64,000 bases of DNA from Bremerella sp. JC817 (GTDB lineage: Bacteria > Planctomycetota > Planctomycetia > Pirellulales > Pirellulaceae). The stretch is from assembly GCF_040718835.1 (NCBI RefSeq), contig NZ_JBFEFG010000253.1:168898-232897 (forward strand), written 5' to 3'. The translations under genes were made by a program, and so were the position numbers. This document shows, one piece after another, positions 38,433 through 47,800 of this stretch (positions within the stretch are counted from its first letter, which is position 1; each line of letters starts with the position of its first letter). A model generated the notes under the pieces. The model did no database searches. It was given only the letters and a program-made list of their open reading frames with translations, and was not told the origin of the DNA.

Positions 38433-38653
38433 GCGTTTTCTCCTGGGTTGAGAGTTGGTGCGTCAACAGGAGTGTCCAGAGAGCGGGATCTGGCGGTGGA
38501 ACTCAAGCGGTCGTTGGGAGAAGTTTCCGAGTTCGGCAGGAGAGTTTGCCGATAGCGCAGAACACCTCGGGCCAAGAGGCAAACGATCTCTGCGCGACGT
38601 TGATCTGGTGTTGATTCTTGGGCCGGAAGCGGCGATGGCACGACGACCTCCAT
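38429..38653 (-). CDS. Small first gene of recombinase cassette
   Basis: A 74-aa protein whose stop overlaps the DUF2924 start by ATGA. The centre, RRAEIVCLLARGVLRYRQ, looks like a short helical unit that I have seen upstream of DUF2924-recombinase pairs; the C-terminus is Ser/Thr/Pro rich. The ATG at 38653 is preferred over TTG at 38668. Function is unknown. Confidence 0.5.
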   Translation of the reverse strand: MEVVVPSPLPAQESTPDQRRAEIVCLLARGVLRYRQTLLPNSETSPNDRLSSTARSRSLDTPVDAPTLNPGENA

Positions 38654-39063
38654 TTCTGTGCTGAACAAACGGTCGGGTAGGATTTCCTTATTCCGTTAAC
38701 AACCCAGTCGAGGCCCGAAATGACGAAAGAAGGCCCCAGAAAATCGATGCGGACCTTTTCAGGTAAAAGGGTTGTGCCTGCTAGCGGCGTCGCTATGATA
38801 GGATTCGCTATCTGGACATGTGTTCACTCTTGAGGTTATCCGGTGCCGGGACGAACGGGCTCCGGGGATATCTGCGGCTCTCCCCGTTTCAATGCCGCAA
38901 CCATCCATCGCACGCGCGTCTGCGCTGCTTTCTTTGCCTAATTAATTCGATTTAGTCGCATTGCGTACAGGATGGTCTTCAAGACGCCATCATTACGTCC
39001 TGGAACACTTCGCGCTTTGGCAAGGGAACGCCTGTGTCGATGGAGTGAGGGTAAAAATGCACA
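38654..39063. other. Divergent intergenic region
   Basis: About 400 bases between the minus-strand recombinase cassette and the plus-strand replication module. It should contain promoters for both directions. I see no gene, RNA or clear repeat in it. Confidence 0.4.
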
Positions 39064-40317
39064 ATGGCTACACGACCCTTTGAACTTAAAACGTCTTTGC
39101 GGATGATCCCGAATCGCTTGCTGCGTGAGTACCTGGTAAAGCTTGGGCACATCGAGTTTGCGTCGGAATGGAATGAGCCCAGAGAAAAACAAATTGACCC
39201 GTTGTTCAATTACACACAGTTGCTTTCCGACGTCGAGCGAGATGAGTTTGAGAGCGGTTTGCACAGTGTGTCAGACCTTGCCTCGGATGCAGGACTGACC
39301 GTTCTTTTCCAGGCGGCCAAGGACTACAGCTTGCCTGGCATCGTGAATGAAGCACCTGAAGAACTCGGGATCTGGGGCCGGACGATGTGGGTCTGGTTGC
39401 ACTATCCTGGCATCTTCGACAAAGGCCAGATCCTTTTCCAAATCGATCAGATGTCGTTCTGGCGGAAGCGAACAGACTTGCCCAACAATGATTCACCAGA
39501 CACTTCCGATCCAGCGCTCGAGCATCTGAAGGAAGAGATCACGGACCTACTTCGCGAACAGGGCCGCGGCAAAGACTGCACCGTCGACTGGTTGAAGCGT
39601 GGCGACCTGTACTACTTCTTCGCCTATCCCGACGACTTCGTTTCCAGTGTGTTGGTGCACGACAAGGAAGGGCACCTCGCCCCCAAGTCGATCCGGACAA
39701 CTTTATCGATCGTCTTCGCGTACGATCCGAAACACGAGTCCCTCGAGCTATTTGCGAAGGGGCTGCACAAGCCGGTTAAAGAACGGCTTGAGAAGATCTT
39801 CGCCAAGTCGATCTTGCACTGGAAACTCAACGACTATGACCCTGACGCCGCGTACGATCTCGATCGACTGAAGTACGTGTTTGATGGTCTGACGGTTGAG
39901 CCTGCGGATAAGGTCAGTGTGCGAATCCGTAAGCTGCGTCTCTCTAGTCTCGTCGATGGGAGAGAAGTTGAAATCAAGATCGACGACGCCGATCCCAATG
40001 ACACCATTGGCAAGGCGATCCAAGAGGTTATCCAGATCGAGGAGAGACCACTCGCTCAGTGGCAGGTGACTCGAGCCTCGTTCTGCTTTGTCTTTCACCC
40101 CCTAGATGGTCGCAAGCATGGTCGACAGAGTTTTGACATTGGATATCCACGTTCATGCTCTCTGAGAAACGCCCGGCCCGAACGCGTCGAGTTGATTCAA
40201 AAGTACCTCAAGAAGTGGGATATCGACCTTGCCGACCCTCCTAAATACGCTGCTGTCTCGATGGGAGAGTGTGACGCCAGTTTTTCAGGATTCCGAGATG
40301 ATCCGCTGGAAGAGTGA
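39064..40317 (+). CDS. Hypothetical protein, first gene of replication module
   Basis: A 417-aa soluble protein that I cannot assign to a family. It is rich in Trp, Tyr and Asp and appears to be mixed alpha/beta with no membrane segment. It overlaps the next gene by 20 bp, so the two are probably cotranscribed and work together. It opens the plus-strand block that leads to the sigma factor, primase-helicase and ParB-methyltransferase. No catalytic motif was found. Confidence 0.6.
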   Translation: MATRPFELKTSLRMIPNRLLREYLVKLGHIEFASEWNEPREKQIDPLFNYTQLLSDVERDEFESGLHSVSDLASDAGLTVLFQAAKDYSLPGIVNEAPEELGIWGRTMWVWLHYPGIFDKGQILFQIDQMSFWRKRTDLPNNDSPDTSDPALEHLKEEITDLLREQGRGKDCTVDWLKRGDLYYFFAYPDDFVSSVLVHDKEGHLAPKSIRTTLSIVFAYDPKHESLELFAKGLHKPVKERLEKIFAKSILHWKLNDYDPDAAYDLDRLKYVFDGLTVEPADKVSVRIRKLRLSSLVDGREVEIKIDDADPNDTIGKAIQEVIQIEERPLAQWQVTRASFCFVFHPLDGRKHGRQSFDIGYPRSCSLRNARPERVELIQKYLKKWDIDLADPPKYAAVSMGECDASFSGFRDDPLEE

Positions 40318-41182
40318 AGACTGGGCGGTCATTGAGAAGTACCAACTCCTCCGTGAAATTGAGCCTTCAGGTTCTGCAAATTGCAGTGACTGTAGTCGTC
40401 GCTACGAGGTTGAGTACATCTGTGATCGATCCGGAAACGCCACTGGCTACATCAACTGCGAAGACTGCGGGTTGGAGCACGTCAGCACAGATAGGCTCAG
40501 GAGATGGCAGATCGATACGACTGCCATGTTTCAGGCTTTGTTCGGTGATCTGAACTTGGCGATGGATGAGCAGGTGCCCAACTGCCTGTGGAAGATCGGA
40601 CGAGCCAATTGGGCGGGGTATTCTCGTTATGTGTGGTTCGTGCGGTCGTTTTCTATCCGTTATAGAGACGCTGTGGAGATCTTGAAGAAGAACCCAAAGG
40701 CGATTGTATTCGCGCCAATGAAGGATGGTTCGGACCGATGGCGTGATGCGACTGGGAGTTTGCTAATTCCCCTCGAGGGAATCACTTCGTTCGAGACCGG
40801 AAAGCTGGTGATCGATGTCGAGGAGATTGAAGGACTCATTGATGACGCGGGGCTAGGCTCTTCCGAAAAGAAAATTCGTCCGATTCGGAAGCGTGCTGAG
40901 ATGACTGCCAAGATTGAGCTATTGACGAACGCCGTCATCGAATTCATTCAGTCGGCACGTGATTATGCATTTTTGACACTGCGTACGGTTGGCGCTCCAG
41001 AACTTCTGCCACGACCGACTCAGAAAAAGCTTGGTGAGTCAGTCGGTTTAAAACCCTATGAGGTGAGCAAATGCTTTAAGAATGCATCGTCGCGAGAACT
41101 GCGAATGCTTTGGAATATGGCCCTCAACATTGACATGATCATGAAGTACGACAAGCGATTCAGGAGGCGGCGAAAAACCTAG
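40298..41182 (+). CDS. Hypothetical protein with C-terminal winged helix
   Basis: A 294-aa protein. Residues 25-60 contain three CxxC-type pairs (CSDCSRRYEVEYIC and CEDCG), which could bind zinc. The C-terminal 80 residues look like a helix-turn-helix (LGESVGLKPYEVSKCFKNA), ending in a basic tail. I chose the ATG at 40298, inside the end of the preceding gene, because a longer frame from 40229 would overlap it by 89 bp. A regulatory or replication-accessory role is possible. A terminator hairpin follows at 41238. Confidence 0.6.
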   Translation: MIRWKSEDWAVIEKYQLLREIEPSGSANCSDCSRRYEVEYICDRSGNATGYINCEDCGLEHVSTDRLRRWQIDTTAMFQALFGDLNLAMDEQVPNCLWKIGRANWAGYSRYVWFVRSFSIRYRDAVEILKKNPKAIVFAPMKDGSDRWRDATGSLLIPLEGITSFETGKLVIDVEEIEGLIDDAGLGSSEKKIRPIRKRAEMTAKIELLTNAVIEFIQSARDYAFLTLRTVGAPELLPRPTQKKLGESVGLKPYEVSKCFKNASSRELRMLWNMALNIDMIMKYDKRFRRRRKT

Positions 41183-41237
41183 CAAAATTGCACTTTGCAT
41201 GATTTCGTGTAACTGCAATTCGAACAAACAGAAATTG

Positions 41238-41284
41238 CAAAAGCCTGCGGAACAGTGACTTAGGTCGACCCGCAGGCTTTTTTG
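41238..41284 (+). terminator. Probable rho-independent terminator
   Basis: AAAGCCTGCGG pairs with CCGCAGGCTTT across a loop of about 19 nt and is followed by TTTTG. It ends the two-gene unit before the sigma factor. Confidence 0.65.
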
Positions 41285-41365
41285 CTTGATTTGCTGCAAT
41301 TCCCACGGCGGGTGTAACCGTGCGTTGGCACGGGGTGGAACTCTCGCCCAAAAGGAATTGTTGCC

Positions 41366-41983
41366 ATGATGCAGCGCAAGATGACTGCGCGTTCTCGTGA
41401 GGTAAATCGGAATTCGGCCGACTCGTTCACACTTGGCTTCGTAAAGAAGCGTGCACGCCAGCTAATTGGCCGGTATGGCTTTCGAGAAGCAGACCGAGAA
41501 GACGTAGAGCAGACGCTTCTCAAGAAATTAGTTTGCTATCTAGATCAGGCTGATCCCGAATGTCCAAAGTGGAAGGCCTTTGTGGCCAAGACGATCCATC
41601 GGCATATCGCCACGCTCATCCGGGATCGAACCGCTGGCAAGCGTGATCATCGCCGAACCATCTCTCTGCAGACGGTAATCGGGGTGGAGGACGAACAGCC
41701 ATTGGATCTGGCTGCCATTTTGCAAGGTTACGAGATTCCTTCCCGTCGCAGCCAAGAGCCTCGTAGCACGCACGAGTCAGTCGAACTCGACATGGACGTG
41801 AACGAATGCATCGAGGTTCTGGAGGACGAACGCCATCGGGAGCTCTGCTGGAGACTGATGGAAAATTCCATCACGCAAGTCGCTCAGGACATGAACGTTC
41901 CGCGTACCACGATCCACTCTTGGATATGCAAAATTCGGTCGCGGTTCGAGGAATTCGGATTGGCGAATTATTTGAAAAAATGA
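41366..41983 (+). CDS. Sigma-70-family factor
   Basis: A 205-aa protein with region 2 features near residues 20-95 (FVKKRARQLIGRYGFREADR, then EDVEQTLLKKL) and a region 4 helix-turn-helix near the end (ITQVAQDMNVPRTTIHSWIC). It resembles ECF or plasmid/phage-borne sigma factors rather than the housekeeping one. It may direct transcription of the element's own genes. No anti-sigma gene is adjacent. The ATG at 41366 is followed immediately by another ATG. Confidence 0.75.
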   Translation: MMQRKMTARSREVNRNSADSFTLGFVKKRARQLIGRYGFREADREDVEQTLLKKLVCYLDQADPECPKWKAFVAKTIHRHIATLIRDRTAGKRDHRRTISLQTVIGVEDEQPLDLAAILQGYEIPSRRSQEPRSTHESVELDMDVNECIEVLEDERHRELCWRLMENSITQVAQDMNVPRTTIHSWICKIRSRFEEFGLANYLKK

Positions 41984-42049
41984 TCGTCATTTCGTCGCGC
42001 AACCGGGTTACTAAGAAATAGGGAAACATTTATTTGCAAGGAATGAAAC

Positions 42050-42343
42050 ATGAGCACAGAAGTCTACCACTACCAGTTCCAAAACGACGTCTCCAGCGAT
42101 GACATTGAGGCCGCTTTGCTTCTAGCCATTTGGGGATGCGAAAGCCTGTGTGGCGAGTCGCAAACGCGGATGGATGCGGCTCACTATTTCGATGCAGACG
42201 AGCGTACTTGCGTCATCGATGCACGAACGAAGGTTGGAATCAACTTCAACCGTTTGTTTGTGGGCTTTGTCTCGCGTGAGCTTGGTCCGGACGCTTTTCT
42301 GGTGAAGCGAATCGCCGAGATGCCGGTCCCAACAGCGGCCTAG
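42050..42343 (+). CDS. Small hypothetical protein
   Basis: A 97-aa acidic protein starting MSTEVYHYQFQNDV, with a helix-sheet composition. It lies between the sigma factor and the primase-helicase on the same strand, 39 bp upstream of the latter, with AAGGAATG before the ATG. No family is recognised. A role with the replication protein is guessed from position only. Confidence 0.6.
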   Translation: MSTEVYHYQFQNDVSSDDIEAALLLAIWGCESLCGESQTRMDAAHYFDADERTCVIDARTKVGINFNRLFVGFVSRELGPDAFLVKRIAEMPVPTAA

Positions 42344-42382
42344 TTCGACAGGCCATTAGCCAGGTTCAGGAGGCTTGATTGA

Positions 42383-45061
42383 ATGGAATCAAACACGCAG
42401 GAAGATCAACCTCCAGGCGACATGCTCGAAAACGTTAAAACCGCGACGCGGTTCTTGACCACACTATTCGGCGAGCAAGACAAGATTCTACTTCGGCCCA
42501 TTGAGTCCTGGGATGAAGGCGGGAAGAAGCATAGCCGAGTCGACTACCACAATACGCGTTATCCCAATGCGACGAATCTCCACCTGGAAATCAACCTCCT
42601 GCTGTTGCTTCGCAGATCTGCAACAAATCAGCTGAATCTCTACTTCGGAGTTTGTCCACGATTAGGCGGTGACGGCAAGTACGATCTGGCTTGGCAAATC
42701 AGGACCGTTCGGACGCTGTGGTGTGATATCGATCATGCCACCCTCGACGAGGTTCGCGCACGTTTAGACAAGTCATCGCTGCCTAATCCGTCGATCATGG
42801 TTCACTCCGGGAATGGAGTACATCTTTATTGGCTGCTCGATCAGCCCTATCTCATTGATGATGTGGGCGACCCACCTGCTGTATTAAACGAATGGAACGA
42901 GCTGCCGGGAGGGAAGAGAAAACCTCGCAAGTACGTTGTGCTGGATGGTGAGCGTGTCTACCTCGACATCGACCGACAATTATCCAAACTGAGCCCTAAA
43001 GCCCAGCAGCTTCAGGACGTTCTCGCAGGCGTTGCCCAGCAGGTCGGTGGCGATCACACGATCGACCTATCACGTCTGCTTCGAATTCCGGGTTCTATGA
43101 ATCGGAAGAATGAACGTAATGGTTGTGAGCCAGTTCCCACTCAATTGATTGAATGCGACCCGACGCGCAGATATCCACTTTCTATATTCGAACCGCTGAA
43201 AATTGCATCGCCTGACTCACAGCGGGCCAAGCAGATCGAATCGATGCCGTTGCCCCAGCCGCGGAAAATGACTGTGTCGAAGGCGGATAAGCTGGCAGAG
43301 CTCGTTGCTGCGAGTAGCCTAGCCGAAGCGGGACGTCGATCGGAAACCGATTTCTCGTTGTGCTGTTATGCCGTGCGTCATGGCATCGACCGTGAGGAGG
43401 TCTGGCGGCAGGTGGAATCGGTTGGCAAATTCGCCGAGCAGGGCCGCAGGTATTTTGACCACACCTGGATGAACGCCGAGGAGACGGCTCGCGTCGAGGT
43501 CTATGAAAAGCTGCAGAAGAAGTCCCAGGGGAAAGCAACTCCATCAACGGACGAAGACTTCGATAATATACCCTCAGACGATGTAGATGTCGCACCGTCG
43601 GATGATGACGCACGTCCGACCATACGCGTTGATCCGGCGTACACACCGGTTGGCGATACGATGCGTCGCATCACGAATCTGCTGTTGAAAGTGGGGGGCT
43701 GCTATAGCCGCGTCGACCAGCTAGTGATCATTCGCGAACAGGTGATTGCTACTATCCTGTCTTGTGCCGAACTGGGAGGGCTACTAAACCATTACGCCGA
43801 GTTCTACTTCATCAGAGACGAAGGTGGAGAGTACAAGCCACTTCCTACGTCCTACGGCAACACGTGGCTTCACCACCCAGGTGAACGTCAGCGGCTGCCT
43901 AACATTAAGTTATTCACTCGAAATCCCGTCTTCACAGATGATTGGCGGCTGACCACGCCAGGTTACGATCCCACTTCTGAAATCTACTATGCCGGGCCTG
44001 AAGTCGCCTCACGCGAGGATACACATCACCTCGATCTGTTGCTCCGCGATTTTTGCTTCAAGACGCATGGAGACCGAACCAACTACATCGGTATGCTGCT
44101 GACGGCGATCTTGGTCCCGCGGTTCATTGGCTCGAAGCCTGCGGTTCTGTTCAACGGGAATCAGCCAGGCCTGGGTAAGACGGTCCTCGGTCAGATCATC
44201 TCGATTCTGCGCGATGGTCAATCGGTCGAAACGGCCAGTTACAACCCTAACGACGAAGAGTTCGAGAAGCGGCTCGGATCGATCGTCCGTCGTGGCGCGA
44301 CCACGATCATCATCGATAACGCCAAGGCAAAAGGTCGCAGTCCACGCATTGATTCGGCTTGTTTGGAACGTAGTATCACGGATGCGGTTCTTTCGTTTCG
44401 CCTCTTGGGGCAGTCGCAGGATATCCGGGCCGAGAACGCGCACATCTTTTGTTTGACGGCTAACTCGCCCGATGTGAGCCGCGATCTTGTTACCCGTAGC
44501 GTGATCGTCAATCTGCTACACGAGGGGAATCCGGAACGTCGCACGTTCTCAATCGCTGACCCAGAAGGGTTTGCCCAGGAACATCGCCTGGAACTACTCG
44601 GCGAGCTGATCGGAATGGTCGAGCGTTGGAAAGCGTCTGGCATGCCCCAGGCGACGACCCACTCCCGCTTCAACAAACGCGGCTGGGGCAACATCGTGGG
44701 TGGCATCCTCGAGGCCTGTGGTGAACCGGACTTCCTGGCCAACAGCGAGGACGCAGCTACACAGTTGGATGATACACGGCGTGAGTTCAGCGACCTGGTC
44801 GAGGCTCTGGCAGATCATCCTCAGGGAACTTGGACACCCAAGGAGTTGGTCGAGTACTGCGACAAGCACAGCATTCTCCAGGACGAACTCGGAGATGGGA
44901 CTCCCCGATCGAAAGCCACGAAATTAGGCGGCCTCGCAGGAAGGTACGTCGCGGAGCAATTCGACCTGGAAGATGGTCGCGTAGCCACGTTTATCCGGCG
45001 TCAGGAGCGTAAAGGAAATGTATACCGAGTTGGAATCTCCGATAAGTTGCCGAACCTTTGA
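42383..45061 (+). CDS. Primase-helicase replication protein
   Basis: An 892-aa multidomain replication initiator candidate. The N-terminal part is an archaeo-eukaryotic-type primase: the metal-binding DID is in TLWCDIDH (about 112-119) and the SxH-type motif is SGNGVHLYW (about 141-150). A primase C-terminal helical region follows (about 295-375). A helicase-type P-loop ATPase occupies about 580-760, with Walker A GNQPGLGKTVLG near 591, a Walker B TTIIIDNAK and sensor TAN. Such proteins drive plasmid, phage-satellite and integrative-element replication. Directly downstream, and starting inside its last codons, is an array of short repeats that looks like its origin. Confidence 0.85.
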   Translation: MESNTQEDQPPGDMLENVKTATRFLTTLFGEQDKILLRPIESWDEGGKKHSRVDYHNTRYPNATNLHLEINLLLLLRRSATNQLNLYFGVCPRLGGDGKYDLAWQIRTVRTLWCDIDHATLDEVRARLDKSSLPNPSIMVHSGNGVHLYWLLDQPYLIDDVGDPPAVLNEWNELPGGKRKPRKYVVLDGERVYLDIDRQLSKLSPKAQQLQDVLAGVAQQVGGDHTIDLSRLLRIPGSMNRKNERNGCEPVPTQLIECDPTRRYPLSIFEPLKIASPDSQRAKQIESMPLPQPRKMTVSKADKLAELVAASSLAEAGRRSETDFSLCCYAVRHGIDREEVWRQVESVGKFAEQGRRYFDHTWMNAEETARVEVYEKLQKKSQGKATPSTDEDFDNIPSDDVDVAPSDDDARPTIRVDPAYTPVGDTMRRITNLLLKVGGCYSRVDQLVIIREQVIATILSCAELGGLLNHYAEFYFIRDEGGEYKPLPTSYGNTWLHHPGERQRLPNIKLFTRNPVFTDDWRLTTPGYDPTSEIYYAGPEVASREDTHHLDLLLRDFCFKTHGDRTNYIGMLLTAILVPRFIGSKPAVLFNGNQPGLGKTVLGQIISILRDGQSVETASYNPNDEEFEKRLGSIVRRGATTIIIDNAKAKGRSPRIDSACLERSITDAVLSFRLLGQSQDIRAENAHIFCLTANSPDVSRDLVTRSVIVNLLHEGNPERRTFSIADPEGFAQEHRLELLGELIGMVERWKASGMPQATTHSRFNKRGWGNIVGGILEACGEPDFLANSEDAATQLDDTRREFSDLVEALADHPQGTWTPKELVEYCDKHSILQDELGDGTPRSKATKLGGLAGRYVAEQFDLEDGRVATFIRRQERKGNVYRVGISDKLPNL

Positions 45062-45415
45062 CCGTTTGCCGAACCTGTGCCGAACCTCGAATTCACGGAC
45101 GTTCGGCACACCTAAGTTTAGGAGCACTTACAAGATGCGTCACGTTTGCCGAACCTGCCGAACCTCAACAAGTAACTCCACACATGTACACGCGCCCACG
45201 CATGCACGCACACACGCATGTGAAGGGCGGTTACGGATTAGGTTCGGCAACGTTCGGCACTCAGCGCTAAGTCTTGGACTGACCAACATTTGGACGTGCT
45301 GCAAGGTTCGGCATAACGTTCGGCAGAGGTTCGGCACTCTATCGATCACTGCACGCCTAAGTTGCTGTGTGGATATTAGTTATGCAACTTTTGCAGGTTC
45401 AGCAGAGGTTCGGCA
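45048..45415. repeat. Iteron-like array, candidate replication origin
   Basis: The 8-mer TGCCGAAC occurs as five plus-strand copies (45048, 45067, 45078, 45147, 45156), and its complement GTTCGGCA as seven copies (45101, 45242, 45252, 45306, 45318, 45329, 45408), with one variant at 45396. About 0.01 copies would be expected by chance in 368 bp. Two copies at 45147 and 45156 are head-to-tail without a gap. The orientation switches around an alternating purine-pyrimidine stretch (45181-45222) bounded by CACATG and CATGTG. An AT-rich segment lies at 45367-45395. The array starts in the primase-helicase gene and ends before the ParB-methyltransferase. The gap 45062-45611 holds no other gene. Confidence 0.75.
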
Positions 45416-45611
45416 GAAGCAGATTACAAGTGCATTCATCCGCTTTTTGAGGACGAACGTCATGACCAGATGGCACACCGCCATCGTGCACTGCCATCGC
45501 GCTGGAATGGGCCTGTGCCCGCTCTCGACTCTTTCTCATTCTTCCTCGCGTTGCCCTTAAGCGGCACCTTTGTTCAACGCATCGTCAGCCAATAACCCCA
45601 CGGATGAAATC

Positions 45612-46895
45612 ATGAAAATCGAACATCGAAAGCTGTCGGACATTCGTCCTTATGACAAGAACCCGCGTAAGAACGATCAGGCCGTGGAAGCGGTGGTGAA
45701 GTCGATTCAGGCATTCGGCTTTCGCCAGCCGATCGTGGTCGATTGCGAAGGTGTGATCGTCGTAGGGCACACACGCTGGAAAGCGGCCGAGCAATTGAAA
45801 CTTGAGTCAGTACCGGTCCACGTGGCCACGGAACTCACACCGGAGCAGGCCCAGGCTTATCGGATTGCCGACAACCAAACGGCCTCGATCGCCCAGTGGG
45901 ACAAAGATCTGTTGAGGATCGAACTGGTTGATTTGCAGGGATTGGAGTTTGATCTGGACCTGCTGGGTTTCTCGCCGGACGATCTGACCAAGTACCTCGG
46001 AGAATCGATCGGAGATGGACTGGTCGATCCGGACGATGTGCCTGAGCCGCCGGACGAAGCGACGACCCAATCTGGCGACCTGTGGATCCTGGGGGATCAC
46101 CGACTGCTGTGTGGTGATTCTTCCAAAGAGGCAGATGTCGATCGTCTGCTGGACGGCCGGTCGATCCAACTGGTGAATACGGACCCTCCTTACAACGTGA
46201 AAGTCGAGCCACGTTCTGGCAACGCGATCGCTGCAGGCAATTCGAGCTTTACCAAGAAGGCCCATGCCAAGGGGGCTCAGGATAAATCCCAACCGCGAAA
46301 GATGCGCGCCAAAGACCGACCGCTGGCCAATGATTTCGTGAGTGACGGTGAGTTCGATCTACTGCTCGACGCCTGGTTCGGCAACATGGCCCGCGTACTG
46401 GACGTGGGGCGTGGCTTCTACATTTGGGGAGGGTATGCCAACTGTGGGAACTATCCACCAGTCCTGAAGAAGCATGGATTGTACTTCTCGCAGGCGATCA
46501 TCTGGGACAAGGAGCATCCGGTTCTCACCCGGAAAGACTTCATGGGCGCCCACGAATGGAGCTTCTACGGTTGGAAAGAGGGGGCTGCCCATCAGTATTT
46601 CGGGCCGAACAATGCGACCGACCTGTGGCGGGTGAAGAAGGTCAATCCGACGGCGATGGTCCACCTTACCGAGAAGCCGGTCGAGTTGGCCGTGCGTGCG
46701 ATTCAATATTCTTCCCGAGCCGAGGAAAACGTACTCGATCTATTTGGCGGCAGCGGAAGCACACTCATCGGTTGTCAGCAGACGGGTCGAAAGGCGTTTC
46801 TGATGGAACTCGATCCACCTTACTGCGATGTCATCGTGCAGAGGTGGGAGAAATTCACGGGGCAAAAAGCGGAGTGCCAACACGCAGCATCATGA
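45612..46895 (+). CDS. ParB-domain DNA methyltransferase fusion
   Basis: A 427-aa fusion. Residues 1-100 are a ParB/Spo0J N-terminal domain (SDIRPYDKNPRKNDQAVEAV, then PIVVDCEGVIVVGHTRWKAA), with the GHTR box of ParB CTPases/nucleases. Residues 185-425 are a beta-class N6/N4 methyltransferase with TDPPYN (about 190) first and the SAM motif DLFGGSGST (about 375) later. This fusion is frequent in phages and integrative elements, where it is thought to protect or mark DNA. The ATG at 45612 is preferred over TTG at 45570. The stop overlaps the next gene by ATGA. Confidence 0.88.
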   Translation: MKIEHRKLSDIRPYDKNPRKNDQAVEAVVKSIQAFGFRQPIVVDCEGVIVVGHTRWKAAEQLKLESVPVHVATELTPEQAQAYRIADNQTASIAQWDKDLLRIELVDLQGLEFDLDLLGFSPDDLTKYLGESIGDGLVDPDDVPEPPDEATTQSGDLWILGDHRLLCGDSSKEADVDRLLDGRSIQLVNTDPPYNVKVEPRSGNAIAAGNSSFTKKAHAKGAQDKSQPRKMRAKDRPLANDFVSDGEFDLLLDAWFGNMARVLDVGRGFYIWGGYANCGNYPPVLKKHGLYFSQAIIWDKEHPVLTRKDFMGAHEWSFYGWKEGAAHQYFGPNNATDLWRVKKVNPTAMVHLTEKPVELAVRAIQYSSRAEENVLDLFGGSGSTLIGCQQTGRKAFLMELDPPYCDVIVQRWEKFTGQKAECQHAAS

Positions 46896-47800
46896 GCAAT
46901 CCAGGTAAAGTGATCGTCAAATCGGACAAAGCCACCGTGGTACGGCGAATTAACGAAGTCCTTCGAATTATCCTCGTAGGGGGTGACTTCGAGGAGATTC
47001 GGCAATACGCCGAGGCACAGGGTTGGGGAGTCTGTGATCGCCAACTACGTCGTTATCAGGAACGCGCCTATCAGAGATTTGCCCAGCAGACGCACCGCGA
47101 TCAGAAGCAACTCATGGGGCGGCACCTGATGCAGCGTCGTGCCCTCTATGCTCGGGCGATCAAGACGAACGACATTCGGACCGCCCTGAACGTGCTTCGC
47201 GACGAAGCGGCGCTTCAAGGTCTGTATGAATTTGGGAAGCAAGGCGAACTGCCTGGACCGGTCCAGACAACATCTGTGTCACGACGAGAGCGATTCAAGC
47301 GAATGCTGGCCGCCAAGATGCGAAACGACCAGCTAGAGGTCCGCTTGCTAGAAGAATCCTCTCCAACCGTGTCGTATGCATTGCCAGATACACAGATGGC
47401 AGAAATGGCCATCCACACTTTGTCGCTAATGCACATTGCCGAACAACTCGACCGCGCGGCCGTGGCGTTGCTCGCCGTACTACGGTTGTCGCAAGACGAC
47501 CCACAAAGCGCGTTCTGGGAAGAGTTGGCAATACTGCACGGCTGGAACTTTTCCGTCGAACGGGAAGGTTGGGAATTGTTTGCCAAGGAACTGGGCGTCC
47601 GCGCAGGGTGGTTGATCGAAATGAATCATCGAGGATTGTTCCTCGAGTACTTTGGCGACCAACTGGCCGCGCTGTCGCCCGAGCGTGGCGAGGTGGAAAA
47701 GCTCCTCGAGAAAAGGGGCCAGTCGGCAAGTGAACTAGCTACGGCGCAAAGTGTGGCCCGAAGTTGGCGAGGGCTTTTAGAGGCACACCTAGCTAGATAA
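46892..47800 (+). CDS. Terminase small-subunit-like protein, tentative
   Basis: A 302-aa protein translationally coupled (ATGA) to the ParB-methyltransferase. The N-terminal 60 residues contain a helix-turn-helix-like unit (EIRQYAEAQGWGVCDRQLRR) followed by a long helix, as in several small terminase subunits and other phage DNA-binding proteins. The rest is helical with no recognised motif. The order ParB-methyltransferase then terminase is common in phages, but no large terminase, portal or capsid gene is present, so packaging by this element alone is unlikely. The reading frame is open much further upstream but that part is a shadow of the methyltransferase. Confidence 0.5.
   Translation: MSNPGKVIVKSDKATVVRRINEVLRIILVGGDFEEIRQYAEAQGWGVCDRQLRRYQERAYQRFAQQTHRDQKQLMGRHLMQRRALYARAIKTNDIRTALNVLRDEAALQGLYEFGKQGELPGPVQTTSVSRRERFKRMLAAKMRNDQLEVRLLEESSPTVSYALPDTQMAEMAIHTLSLMHIAEQLDRAAVALLAVLRLSQDDPQSAFWEELAILHGWNFSVEREGWELFAKELGVRAGWLIEMNHRGLFLEYFGDQLAALSPERGEVEKLLEKRGQSASELATAQSVARSWRGLLEAHLAR

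Noticed and set aside
23436..38715. TTAACAACCC near 23436 and again near 38694 as possible inner att sites
   Set aside because: Only about 16 of 18 bases match, which is expected by chance several times in a window of this size.
45018..45560. 180-codon frame with repeated CRT and VRQ peptides
   Set aside because: The repeats come from the iteron 8-mers, and the frame overlaps the end of the primase-helicase gene.
46424..46891. Longer start for the terminase-like gene
   Set aside because: The extra 156 codons are the methyltransferase gene in another frame; the ATGA overlap at 46892 is the credible start.
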